Source of the DNA: Rhodococcus sp. 1168
GTDB lineage: Bacteria > Actinomycetota > Actinomycetes > Mycobacteriales > Mycobacteriaceae
Direction: 5' to 3'
DNA: 64,000 nt
NCBI RefSeq assembly: GCF_002091955.1
Contig: NZ_MKKY01000091.1
Coordinates: forward strand, 315,001-379,000
A model generated the notes under the pieces. The model searched no databases and had not been told where the DNA came from. It saw nothing but the letters and a program-made list of their open reading frames with translations. Below are positions 23,201-31,349 of this stretch, piece after piece. The position numbers were made by a program, and so were the translations under genes. Numbering within the stretch: the first letter of the stretch is position 1; each line of letters starts with the position of its first letter.

Positions 23201-24423
23201 AGGAAGCGGCGTCGGCATGGCTGGACCGCGTGGTGTCCAAGCTAGGAACACCGCCACCAGTGCAACCCATCACCTCCGCTGGAACCACGGTCGAGATGGT
23301 CCCGACCTACGGGAAGAAAGCACCGCTGGCAACGGCTTTGGTACGCAATACTGTTCTGACAGCGACCGGGTCGCGAAAGGATGTCCGCCAATTCGGATTC
23401 CACCTTCCCGACGGCACGTTGAGCTACGAGGCAGGCGATGCGCTCGGTGTGTGGCCGCGCAACAGCATTGCACTGGTGGACGAGTGGCTCGAACTGACCG
23501 AGCTCGACGGCGAGCGCGTCGTAGACATTGCCGGGCACGATCCGATGCCGCTTCGCAGCGCTTTACGCGAACGGTTGGAGATCGCGAAAGTTTCCCCGGA
23601 TCTTTTGAAGTTCGTCCACTCCCGCACGCGCGACGACGATCTGGAACGCTTGTTGATGCCGGAGAGCAAAAATGACCTCCAGGATTGGATTTGGGGCCGT
23701 CAGGCGGTCGACGTTCTCACGCACCTTCCGGTGCGGGCGGGGATCGACGAATGGCTCGGTGTCCTCAAACCGCTTCAGCCGCGGCTGTATTCGATCTCTT
23801 CGAGTCCCAAGGAGAATCCGCGGGAAGTGCAGCTGACAGTGTCCACGGTGCGCTACAACATCCATGGTGTCCCTCGACGTGGTGTCTGCTCGACCTATTT
23901 GGCCGATCACGCCGAAGGTGAAGACGTCGGCATCTTCGTGCAGAAGTCGGCGCACTTCAAACCACCGGAGGACCCGGCCGCGCCTATGATCATGGTTGGG
24001 CCCGGAACCGGCGTCGCCCCGTTCCGTGCGTTCCTGCACGAGCGCCGAGCACGCGGACACACCGGACCGAACTGGTTGTTCTTCGGCGAACAGCATGCCT
24101 CCACGGACTTCTACTATCGCGAGGAACTGACCACGATGCTCGACGACGGGTCGTTGACCCGGCTGGATCTGGCTTTCTCGCGCGATCAGAGCGCGAAAGT
24201 CTACGTGCAGGATCGAATGAGCGAACACGGTGCTCAGCTGTGGGAATGGCTCCAGCGTGGTGCGCACTTCTACGTATGCGGTGACGCTTCACGAATGGCA
24301 AAAGATGTCGACAATGCCCTGAAAGGCGTTGTTGCTCAACATGGTCGGCTCGCGCCCGCCAGCGCAGAGGCCTACGTCAAAGCATTGGCGGCAGAAAAGC
24401 GTTACGTGCGGGACGTGTACTGA
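20248..24423 (+). CDS. Assimilatory nitrate reductase fused to CysJ-like flavoprotein reductase
   Basis: 1,391 residues in one chain. The N-terminal half (about 25-740) is a molybdopterin oxidoreductase with a 4Fe-4S site (CAYCGVGC and a later LCTKGS) and a C-terminal molybdopterin-binding domain, like NasC/NasA. A flexible linker (about 740-855) leads to a flavodoxin domain (LVLWASQTGTAEEF, near 857), then an FAD domain (RLYSISSSP near 1179; GVCSTYLAD) and an NADP domain (GPGTGVAPFRAF near 1251). It should carry electrons from NADPH through FAD and FMN to the Mo centre, reducing nitrate to nitrite without a separate reductase. Starts with GTG; a later in-frame start is possible. Confidence 0.88.
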   Translation: MNRPVRIVGVVLPKPIDISVVAHSVKTVCAYCGVGCGMKLQIEQRHDQSSTITTSVGDKSHPANFGRLCTKGSTTSDMLAAPGRLDTARVRASRGDDPQPADAMETIERTARKLRALIDEHGPDAFALYVSGQMSIEAQYLSNKLAKGFIGTNQIESNSRLCMASAGTGYKQSLGADGPPGSYEDFDHADVFLVTGANMADCHPILFLRMMDRVKRGAKLIVVDPRRNATADKADLHLKLAPGTDLDLLNGVLHILLAEGLTDDRFIAEFTDGWDVMEDFLADYTPSRVSAKTGIPEADLYTVARWIGEAENWMSCWTMGLNQSTHGTWNTNALVNLHLATGAICKRGSGPFSLTGQPNAMGGREMGYMGPGLPGQRTVLVDEDRAFVENKWNLPSGTLRTDVGAGTIDMFARMADGEIKACWIICTNPVASVANQKTVIAGLGRAELVITQDAFADTETNGYADAILPAALWTESEGVMINSERNLTLFQKAVDAPGQAMPDWQIIALMACELGYSEAFTYSCAEDIFEEIKEFSNPKTGYDLRGVTYERLRTTPLQWPCPPDDDEDRHPIRYLNDGVSQPLRTLDDGSTPHLSFPTPSGRAQFFARPSMSPAEMPDDDYPFLLNTGRLQHQWHTMTKTGKVAKLNKLNPGPFVEIHPSDAERLGCESGDRVEIASRRGRAVLPALVSDRVRPGDCFAPFHWNDSFGEYLSINAVTNDAVDPYSQQPEFKICAVTLTKVLAAQSQSHSAPEDGGNAPSPIDAFANLVGEVSGPSLPLPLIEQRYVAGLLAGLRTDAGRSAAGVPTLPATTPLSAETHAWLGGMLAGLFSRSAAILTPETPVPVDSAGGDNDNDEPPVLVLWASQTGTAEEFAFNCVEHLRSTGLLVEEHVMEKFAPTELVRYRDVLLISSTTGDGDAPDNGMSFLDGLSEDCAPDLSGNRFAVLALGDSSYDNFCGNGRRLDSRFTELGAQRLVGRVDCEPEFEEAASAWLDRVVSKLGTPPPVQPITSAGTTVEMVPTYGKKAPLATALVRNTVLTATGSRKDVRQFGFHLPDGTLSYEAGDALGVWPRNSIALVDEWLELTELDGERVVDIAGHDPMPLRSALRERLEIAKVSPDLLKFVHSRTRDDDLERLLMPESKNDLQDWIWGRQAVDVLTHLPVRAGIDEWLGVLKPLQPRLYSISSSPKENPREVQLTVSTVRYNIHGVPRRGVCSTYLADHAEGEDVGIFVQKSAHFKPPEDPAAPMIMVGPGTGVAPFRAFLHERRARGHTGPNWLFFGEQHASTDFYYREELTTMLDDGSLTRLDLAFSRDQSAKVYVQDRMSEHGAQLWEWLQRGAHFYVCGDASRMAKDVDNALKGVVAQHGRLAPASAEAYVKALAAEKRYVRDVY

Positions 24424-24438
24424 GCCCCTCCCCCTGCA

Positions 24439-24531
24439 GAGGTCGTTTCGCACACCAACCTGTACTGGAATTTCCAGACCGCACCGGGACGAGAAGCAGG
24501 GACTATCGACACCGAATCCGTCGTGTTCTGA
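24439..24531 (+). pseudogene. Possible C-terminal gene remnant
   Basis: Thirty codons read EVVSHTNLYWNFQTAPGREA and continue to a TGA at 24529. The composition (Trp, Tyr, Asn, Phe, balanced charges) looks like protein rather than random frame, but there is no start codon. It directly follows the nitrate reductase stop. It may be the tail of a lost gene; I do not recognise the family. Confidence 0.25.
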
Positions 24532-24548
24532 CGCGAACCGGCTGATCG

Positions 24549-25142
24549 TCAGTCCGGGATTGCTGCCACGTCCGGGGCTACGACGCCGAACAGATCCGCG
24601 ATCGAAGCCAGGCTCGCTGCCTGGAGTGCACCGGCGTCGACGCCGCCCGCACCGGGCAACGATCGGGTGGCCGTGGTGCTGGCGACGACCGTCGGACTGT
24701 AGCCCAGACTGAACGCTCCCCGGGCGGTGGAGTTGACGCACATGTGTGTCATGAATCCGGCGAGCAGCAGATTTTCCACTCCGAGTGCACGCAACCTCTC
24801 GTCGAGGTCGGTGCTCACGAATGAGTTCGGGTAATTCTTCACGATCACCGATTCATCGCCGCGGGGAGCGACTCGCTCGACGATCTGACCGATGTTGGCG
24901 CTGATGTCGTACGGACTTCCTACCCCGGCGTCGTGCATGATGTGGAAGACCGGGGTACCGGCGCTGCGAGCCCGCTCGAGCAGGTCGGCAGCAGCATCCA
25001 GTGCAGGTTGAACCCCGACGAGTTCCAAGACACCCTGGGTGTAGGTGTTTTGGCAGTCGATCATGATCAAAGCCGAATCGGCGAGCGCAGACGGCGCGTC
25101 GGGCATTCCGGTCAGTTGGCGAAGCGTCACGTTGTCGGTCAT
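24549..25142 (-). CDS. Isochorismatase-family cysteine hydrolase
   Basis: 197 residues with the family triad: D29 in MIDCQNTY, K102 in IVKNYPNSF and C135 in THMCVNSTAR. The fold suits hydrolysis of amides, ureides or enol ethers (nicotinamidase, isochorismatase and related enzymes). The substrate is not evident. ATG at 25142 follows GGAGGATGTAAGA and is clearly the start. It lies 89 bases downstream of dapA on the same strand. Confidence 0.82.
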   Translation of the reverse strand: MTDNVTLRQLTGMPDAPSALADSALIMIDCQNTYTQGVLELVGVQPALDAAADLLERARSAGTPVFHIMHDAGVGSPYDISANIGQIVERVAPRGDESVIVKNYPNSFVSTDLDERLRALGVENLLLAGFMTHMCVNSTARGAFSLGYSPTVVASTTATRSLPGAGGVDAGALQAASLASIADLFGVVAPDVAAIPD

Positions 25143-25231
25143 TCTTACATCCTCCTGGATGCTCGGAACTCGGACATCGAACCTAAATCCGCGCAGGTTG
25201 CTTCCACGTTGCAACACGCCCCGGTCGAGCG

Positions 25232-26110
25232 TCAGCCCAGCAAACCCGCAGTACGAAGCGCTGCCCGAACGTCCTCGTAATGCCATTCGTCGAGCGGAAC
25301 GAGTGGAAGCCTGATGCCCCCGGGCATCAATCCCATCTCCGCCAGCGCCCACTTCACCGGAATGGGGTTCGGTTCGGCGAACAAGGCTGTGTGCAGGCCG
25401 ACGAGCTTCGCATCGATTTCCGACGCACCTTCGGAGTCACCTGCCAGCGCAGCTGCACACATCCGAGCCATTGCTTCCGGTGCAACGTTCGCGGTCACCG
25501 AGATGTTGCCGTGGAACCCGGCCAACATGCTGGCCCTGGCCGTACCGTCGTCACCCGAATACAACGCGAATTCTCCGAGTTCGAGAGCCACCAATTCGCG
25601 GACGCGATCCAGGTCGCCTGCGGCCTCTTTCAGGCCGACTATGTTCGGGATTTCAGCGAGCCTGGAGACGGTCGAGGGCAGCATGTCGCACCCCGTACGC
25701 GAGGGGACGTTGTACAGGTACTGAGGGATGTCGACGGCTTCTGCGACCGCACGGAAGTGTCGGTACAGGCCCTCTTGCGGGGGCTTGTTGTAGTACGGGG
25801 TGACCAGCAGCGCACCATCGGCTCCGGCGGCCTTGGCAGCCCGGGTGAGATGAATCGCCTCGGACGTCGAATTCGCGCCGGTCCCCGCGATGACCGGAAT
25901 CCGCCCGGCAACCACGTTGATCGTTTCTCGAATGATCTCCGTGTGCTCGGCCACCGAGAGAGTCGACGATTCGCCGGTGGTGCCAGCTGCAACAATGGCC
26001 GAGGTTCCGCCACTGACCTGGCGCTCGACTAGCTCAGAGAACGATGCATGGTCGATCTCGCCGCTATCGGTCATAGGCGTGACAATTGCAACGATGCTTC
26101 CGGTGATCAC
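25232..26110 (-). CDS. dapA: 4-hydroxy-tetrahydrodipicolinate synthase
   Basis: 292 residues, the normal length for DapA. Key residues are visible: T44-T45 (GTTGES), Y133 (YLYNVPSRTG), R138 and the Schiff-base lysine K161 (VGLKEAAGD). It condenses pyruvate with aspartate semialdehyde in lysine and diaminopimelate synthesis. GTG at 26110 begins the standard TGSIVAIVTPM N terminus. Actinomycetes often carry several DapA-like paralogues, some serving other aldol reactions, so the exact role is slightly open. Confidence 0.85.
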   Translation of the reverse strand: MITGSIVAIVTPMTDSGEIDHASFSELVERQVSGGTSAIVAAGTTGESSTLSVAEHTEIIRETINVVAGRIPVIAGTGANSTSEAIHLTRAAKAAGADGALLVTPYYNKPPQEGLYRHFRAVAEAVDIPQYLYNVPSRTGCDMLPSTVSRLAEIPNIVGLKEAAGDLDRVRELVALELGEFALYSGDDGTARASMLAGFHGNISVTANVAPEAMARMCAAALAGDSEGASEIDAKLVGLHTALFAEPNPIPVKWALAEMGLMPGGIRLPLVPLDEWHYEDVRAALRTAGLLG

Positions 26111-26320
26111 AGCGTGATGCCTTCCATCCAGAGTTCGATCTACGTCCGGAATGGTAGACGAACGCGCCGGCGCCCGGGCTTCGGCCATGTCCCTCGTGTT
26201 CGCGGCGCCGCTGGGACGGCCGACTCCGGTCGCTGTGGTTGACTTGAATTTCAACCGAAGGGGCCCCGTGAACCAGCTCAACGTCGCAGCCACAACGCGG
26301 CCGCTCGCAAGCGCGGAAGC

Positions 26321-27493
26321 ATGATCGTCGACCCAACCACCCTGGCCTCGAAAGATCGCGGACTCGCCGAACCCGAGGGCCCGATGGTCGTGTGGACCGA
26401 AAACGGGCAGGAACGCGCGGCACGGTGGCGTTCGGAGAACAACGCTCCGCCTCCTAAGGCCATCCACATCGTCGGCGACGACATCCCCGCCGACGTCGCG
26501 TACAAACGCGCGTCGATCGGTGAGTTCTTACTGTGGCGTGGCGATTTCAACAATGCACGCCAACTACTGAAGGCGATCACCCGGCGAGCCGAGCCCCGGA
26601 CACGACGGCCGTCGTCCACTCCGGCAGAGGACTTTTACCTACACCGCCAGGATCAGGCGCGGCGAGCACGCACTCTCGGAATGCTGCTCGTCGAACTCGA
26701 TTCGAATTTTGTTCTGAATTACGGACGAGCACCCGACGTCGCACAACCCGCCCGTGAGGTTTACGGCGAGGCCTCGACGCCTTCGCTGCTCTCTCTTCGA
26801 GAACTGCTCAGTCTCATCGGCGCACACGAATGGCGACGCAAAGGTGTTCGCATTCCTGCACTGGACGCCACCATCGAGCCACACTTCGGCGTTTTCTCGC
26901 CGCTGCGTGGCGAATACATACAGCTGGTGGCAGACACTCCCCTTCCCGACGGAACGACCACGGCCTTCGATATCGGTACCGGCACAGGAGTTTTGGCTGC
27001 TGTCCTGGCGCAGCGCGGTGTCACCGACATCGTCGCGACGGATCGGGACCCACGGGCGGTTGCATGCGCCATCTCCAATCTCGAGCGACTGGGTTTCACC
27101 GAAAGCGTCGACGTGGAGCTCACCGACATCTTTCCTGCCGGACGCGCATCCCTGGTGGTGTGCAATCCGCCGTGGATTCCCACGAAGCCGACCTCGGGGA
27201 TAGAACACGCGATCTACGACCCGGGAAGCCGCATGTTGCGGGCCTTCCTCGATCGGCTTCCCAAGCATCTCGATCCCGGCGGCGAGGCCTGGCTGGTGAT
27301 CTCCGATCTGGCGGAACACCTCGGGCTCGCGACACGCGAGGATCTCCTCGCGGCAATCGACCGCGCAGGCCTGGAGGTACTCGGCAAAACAGACACCGCG
27401 CCGACGCATTCCCGTGCGCGCGACACCGACGATCTCTTCCACGCCGCTCGGTCACGCGAGACGACGTCCCTGTGGCGATTGGCTGCGCGCTGA
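26321..27493 (+). CDS. Class I SAM methyltransferase with NPPW motif (HemK/RlmG-like)
   Basis: 390 residues. The C-terminal half carries the Rossmann SAM site FDIGTGTGVLAAVLA (about 221-235) and the catalytic VCNPPWIP motif (about 285), characteristic of enzymes that methylate amide or exocyclic amino groups (PrmC, RsmC, RlmG types). The N-terminal 180 residues are a less conserved domain that probably recognises the substrate. Target not determinable. Divergent from dapA across 210 bases. Confidence 0.8.
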   Translation: MIVDPTTLASKDRGLAEPEGPMVVWTENGQERAARWRSENNAPPPKAIHIVGDDIPADVAYKRASIGEFLLWRGDFNNARQLLKAITRRAEPRTRRPSSTPAEDFYLHRQDQARRARTLGMLLVELDSNFVLNYGRAPDVAQPAREVYGEASTPSLLSLRELLSLIGAHEWRRKGVRIPALDATIEPHFGVFSPLRGEYIQLVADTPLPDGTTTAFDIGTGTGVLAAVLAQRGVTDIVATDRDPRAVACAISNLERLGFTESVDVELTDIFPAGRASLVVCNPPWIPTKPTSGIEHAIYDPGSRMLRAFLDRLPKHLDPGGEAWLVISDLAEHLGLATREDLLAAIDRAGLEVLGKTDTAPTHSRARDTDDLFHAARSRETTSLWRLAAR

Positions 27494-27511
27494 CCGACCG
27501 ACCTGGTCATC

Positions 27512-28462
27512 TCACCCGTGCCGCCTGCGATACTCCGCTTCGGCCCCGGGATGGAGAGGAATGGCGCCGGTCATGACGAGCGACCGGGCGTCGAGGAATT
27601 GGCTACCGATCGCCTGCCGTGGAACCAGCGAGGACGACTGATCGAGCAGTAGGCTCACCAACCCCGCTACAGTCCGATCTGGCACGTCCGGATGGGCCAG
27701 CAGCAGGTTCGGGATTCCGACGGTGGTCACTTCCGGATGTTCGCCGTACACGTCCGCCGGCACCAACACCGCTTCGTACGCCGTCCCGAACTCACGCCGC
27801 AAGTCTGCGACCACGGCGCCCAGATCGAGTAACCGGATCGCCATCGGCGGGTCGGCGAACGCCGGGGTCGGCAATCCCCCAGCCCACATCACGGCATCGA
27901 TCTCGTTGTTGGACAACGCATCTGCCGCCGAACTCATCGACATCTGGACTTCACGGACAGCACCCGGACCGGACAGACCCGTCGCGTCGAAAATGCGCTG
28001 GGACACCAGGGTGGCACCGGATCCCGGGGCGCCGACGCTCACCGGCCGCCCCCGCAGATCACTTACCGTCTCGATGCCCGAGTCGGCTCGCACCGCGACC
28101 TGGAAGTAGTTCTCGTACACGCACCCCACCGCCGCCAAATCTCGACTCGGATGGCCGTATGCGGCGTCGGCCAATGAAAGTGCAAGCTCGGCACGTCGAG
28201 AGTCCAAGGCCTCCAGGTTGTCGAGGGAGCCCGCCGTCGTCAGCGGAACGACCTCCGCCGTAGGCGTCGAGGCGGCCGCGTCGGCGAGCAGGCCCGAGAA
28301 CTCCCAGAAGAAGCCTCCGACCTCACCTGATGCGAGACGGAGTTGCGGTGGAGGATCCGACGCGCAGGCAGTGCCCACCGCGGCGGCGCTCACAGCCAGC
28401 AGTCCCGCCCGCAGCGCCGCTCTGCGGGAGAGCAACGCTGCGGGCGGGACCATGTTCGTCAC
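27512..28462 (-). CDS. TAXI-family TRAP solute-binding lipoprotein
   Basis: 316 residues. A signal peptide with a Tat-like SRRAALRAG start and a lipobox ending TAC leads the TAXI fold (LRLASGEVGGFFWEF, then SDLRGRPVSVGAPGSGA). TAXI proteins usually bind glutamate, 2-oxoglutarate or other organic acids and feed a DctM/Q membrane complex. No TRAP membrane subunit is adjacent. It lies 16 bases downstream of an MHS symporter, and a two-component pair is just beyond. It may deliver ligand to the symporter or act as an extracytoplasmic sensor for the kinase. Confidence 0.8.
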   Translation of the reverse strand: MTNMVPPAALLSRRAALRAGLLAVSAAAVGTACASDPPPQLRLASGEVGGFFWEFSGLLADAAASTPTAEVVPLTTAGSLDNLEALDSRRAELALSLADAAYGHPSRDLAAVGCVYENYFQVAVRADSGIETVSDLRGRPVSVGAPGSGATLVSQRIFDATGLSGPGAVREVQMSMSSAADALSNNEIDAVMWAGGLPTPAFADPPMAIRLLDLGAVVADLRREFGTAYEAVLVPADVYGEHPEVTTVGIPNLLLAHPDVPDRTVAGLVSLLLDQSSSLVPRQAIGSQFLDARSLVMTGAIPLHPGAEAEYRRRHG

Positions 28463-28478
28463 TGTAGGGCGTGGCGGA

Positions 28479-29843
28479 TCACTCGAACGCTCGACCCTGC
28501 TCCCGGTCGAGGACGGTCTCGGACTTGTTCCGCAGAACGAAGATGTAGACCAGCAGCGATACTGCGATCACCACCGTCACGTAGACGATGAACCAGGTGA
28601 CCTGCCCGCTGTTCTTCGCAGCCTGGTAGATCAGCGGGGCGGTGCCGCCGAAGGCGGAGTTGGCGAGCGCGTAGCCGAGACCGACGCCGAGTGCGCGCAC
28701 GTGAGAGGGGAACAATTCGGCTTTGACGATCGCGTTGATCGAGGTGTAGCCGGTCAAGATGACGTAACCCACGCACACCAGGGTGACCGACGCGAAGACG
28801 GAGGTAGCCGTCGGCAGATACGTGATGAGGAAGTAGGTGTACAGCACGCCGCCGATTCCGAAGAAGATCAGGAGGGGTTTGCGACCCACCTTGTCGCTGA
28901 TCATCCCGCCGATGGGCTGCAGAAGCATGAGGAAGACCAGGCCGAAGAGGTTGATCCACGTTCCGGTCATCCCCCGGTCCTCGTACGCGGTCCTGATCAT
29001 CGAGGGGGCGTTGACGCTGTAGGTGTAGAACGCGATGGTTCCACCGGCGGTCACCAAGAAGCAGACCAGAAGTGCGCGCCAATGGTTGCTCAGAAGTTCC
29101 CTCATCGAACCGGAGGCCCGATCGACTCCGCTGCGAACTGCGTCGAGTTGGTCCTTCGTCAGCGATTCGTCCATGCTGCGCCGCAGCCAGAAGACGACCA
29201 CTGCCGCGACGCCACCGATGAAGAACGCGATACGCCAGCCGAAGTCCTCCATCTGCCCGCGATCGAGGAACAACTGCATGATCAACAGGGTCACCTGTGC
29301 GAGAACATGCCCGCCGACCAGCGTCACGTACTGGAACGAAGAGAAGAAGCCACGACGCTCACGAGTGGCGGCCTCGGACATGTAGGTCGCCGACGCACCG
29401 TACTCACCTCCGGTGGCGAAGCCCTGTACCAGGCGGCTCAAAATGAGGATGATCGCCGCCCATACGCCGATGCTCTCCCGCCCCGGGGTGAGCGAGATGA
29501 CCAGCGAGCACGCGGCCATCAACGAGACACTGAACGTGAGTGCAGCGCGTCGACCGTTCCTGTCCGCGTAGCGGCCGAAGAACCACGAGCCGACCGGTCG
29601 CATCAGGAAAGTGACCGCGAAGATCGCGTACACGTAGAGGGTCGAGTTCTTGTCCGCCGAATCGAAGAACTGATTCTCGAAGTACGTCGCAAAGACGGTG
29701 TAGACGTACACGTCGTACCACTCGACGAGATTGCCCGACGACCCCCGCAACGTGTTGTAGACGGCGCGACGAGTGGCGGCGGGAGAGGAGACAGGCGGGG
29801 TCGTGCGCGACGGATCGGCGATCGAGGTGGCCTCGTTGGCCAT
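28479..29843 (-). CDS. MHS-family metabolite:proton symporter
   Basis: 454 residues with 12 membrane helices and MHS features: GNLVEWYDVYVYTVFATYF in helix 1, FLMRPVGSWFFGRYADRNGR (motif A) and GFATGGEYGASATYMSE in helix 4. Relatives carry 2-oxoglutarate, citrate, shikimate or betaine. The neighbouring TAXI protein and two-component system suggest an organic acid. It starts in a 113-base spacer holding a perfect inverted repeat. Confidence 0.85.
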   Translation of the reverse strand: MANEATSIADPSRTTPPVSSPAATRRAVYNTLRGSSGNLVEWYDVYVYTVFATYFENQFFDSADKNSTLYVYAIFAVTFLMRPVGSWFFGRYADRNGRRAALTFSVSLMAACSLVISLTPGRESIGVWAAIILILSRLVQGFATGGEYGASATYMSEAATRERRGFFSSFQYVTLVGGHVLAQVTLLIMQLFLDRGQMEDFGWRIAFFIGGVAAVVVFWLRRSMDESLTKDQLDAVRSGVDRASGSMRELLSNHWRALLVCFLVTAGGTIAFYTYSVNAPSMIRTAYEDRGMTGTWINLFGLVFLMLLQPIGGMISDKVGRKPLLIFFGIGGVLYTYFLITYLPTATSVFASVTLVCVGYVILTGYTSINAIVKAELFPSHVRALGVGLGYALANSAFGGTAPLIYQAAKNSGQVTWFIVYVTVVIAVSLLVYIFVLRNKSETVLDREQGRAFE

Positions 29844-29950
29844 GGGCTGGTCCTTCCACAGAGTGCTGTTGGGCTATTGCCATGGGGCGAAGCGGCAACC
29901 GGAGTTCCCTTACTGTGACCGCAGGCACAGCCCAAAACCAAGCTGTTCCG

Positions 29951-29977
29951 ACTTTCCTAACACTCCCTTAGGAAAGT
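29951..29977. promoter_or_regulatory. Perfect inverted repeat ACTTTCCTAA-N7-TTAGGAAAGT
   Basis: A 10-base perfect inverted repeat overlaps the stop codon of the histidine kinase gene and lies about 110 bases upstream of the MHS start on the same strand. No T-run follows on the minus strand, so it is either a factor-independent hairpin or a binding site for the neighbouring response regulator. The promoter-side location favours the second reading. Confidence 0.55.
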
Positions 29978-31348
29978 GAGCTCTATTTTCAAACCCGAGG
30001 GTCGACGCGCACTCACCTCGATAGTTCCGCCGGCCCGCTCGGTCAGCGCGTGGACGATCGACAAGCCGAGACCGGTGCCTTCACCGTGGGCGCTCGATGC
30101 CCGATAGAACCGATCGACGATTTTCGGGAGTTCGTCGGCGGGCACACCCGGCCCACTATCGGACACCCATACGGTGACGTGGCCTTCGCTTGTTCGGTGG
30201 CCGATTTCGACGTCTGCACCAGCGTCTGCGTATTTCGTCGCGTTGCTGAGTAAGGCGTCGAGAATTCGAATCAGGTCGTCCTCCGATATCGAGGCAAGGG
30301 TGTTCTCGTCACGGTCTTCTATGTGCACACTGATCCCCGCCACTGTCAGTGTGCTCGACCAGAATTCGACACGATCGGAGATCGCCGCTCCCACGTCGCA
30401 CCCGGTTGCTTGCTTCGCGAAGGGCGTCTCGGCGGCAGCGAGAACGAGTAGATCTTCGACGACGGTAGTGAGGCGGTCGACTTCGAGCGTGGTCTTGACG
30501 TGTGCGTCGGTTGCCGAATCGGGCACCTTCATGCCCAGCACATCCAGTCGGATTCTCAGTGCCGCCAACGGGTTACGAAGGGCGTGGGCGGTGTCCGCCA
30601 CCAGCCGGCGCTGCGCAGCCGTCGCTGCTTCGACGTCGTCTGCCATGGCGTCGAACGCTCTGGACAGTTCTCGAACTTCCGGCGGCCCTACATACTCCGC
30701 GGGCTTCGGCACGCGGGAACCTGCGATCGGCAGTCGATCGTGGAACTTATCGCCGAACGAATGGACACGCGAGGACAATGCGGTCAGTGGACGAACGACC
30801 CAGCGCGACAGGGCGGCAGCGATCACCGCGACAGTAGCAAGAATCAGCAGGGCCCCAACAGCGATGACCAGCCACGCCACGGCAACGTCCCTGCGGACGG
30901 CATCGGTGGACGCTGCGATCACCACAGCACCGTCGACCTGCGTACCCCCGCCGACCGGGGCGGCGATCAACACCGAGGAGTGCGACCATGGCGTCACACT
31001 CGACGGGGGGTGCCCACGTTGGTTCCGAAGCGCTCCTGCCACCGCCTGCTGCACGTCGGCTCGCTCGATATCCAGACCCGCCATCGCACGAGGCTCACCG
31101 GAGCGATCGACGATGACGATCCCCTCGTCGTACAGACTGTTGTAGCGCTGCAGGGACTCTCGGAGGCGAGGTACACCGGATTCGCCTTCTCGTGAACTGA
31201 GTTCGGCGAAAAAGGTTGCTGCAGCCGCCCGGTTCTCGCCGAATCGTTGGGCTCGTTCGCGGCCGACCAGCAACCCCAGGGGCACCGACAGTGCGAGAAC
31301 GACGACGGTAGAGTAGATCATCAGCACCACGAGGACACGGCGACGCAT
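29957..31348 (-). CDS. Sensor histidine kinase (EnvZ/TctE type)
   Basis: 463 residues. Two membrane helices (about 8-29 and 157-180) flank an extracytoplasmic domain of about 125 residues. A HAMP segment is followed by the H-box with H255 (ADTAHALRNPLAAL), an N-box (LLSNATKYAD) and G boxes (VSDSGPGVP, GTGLGLSIV). It should autophosphorylate and signal to the response regulator encoded one base upstream. The kinase, symporter and TAXI genes lie in one direction, suggesting control of substrate uptake. Confidence 0.9.
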   Translation of the reverse strand: MRRRVLVVLMIYSTVVVLALSVPLGLLVGRERAQRFGENRAAAATFFAELSSREGESGVPRLRESLQRYNSLYDEGIVIVDRSGEPRAMAGLDIERADVQQAVAGALRNQRGHPPSSVTPWSHSSVLIAAPVGGGTQVDGAVVIAASTDAVRRDVAVAWLVIAVGALLILATVAVIAAALSRWVVRPLTALSSRVHSFGDKFHDRLPIAGSRVPKPAEYVGPPEVRELSRAFDAMADDVEAATAAQRRLVADTAHALRNPLAALRIRLDVLGMKVPDSATDAHVKTTLEVDRLTTVVEDLLVLAAAETPFAKQATGCDVGAAISDRVEFWSSTLTVAGISVHIEDRDENTLASISEDDLIRILDALLSNATKYADAGADVEIGHRTSEGHVTVWVSDSGPGVPADELPKIVDRFYRASSAHGEGTGLGLSIVHALTERAGGTIEVSARRPSGLKIELTFLREC

Positions 31349-31349
31349 C

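Noticed and set aside
28218-29918. Plus-strand open frame of 566 codons across the TAXI and MHS genes
   Set aside because: Rich in Asp, Arg and His as expected for the antisense of GC-rich membrane protein codons; both minus-strand genes are unambiguous.
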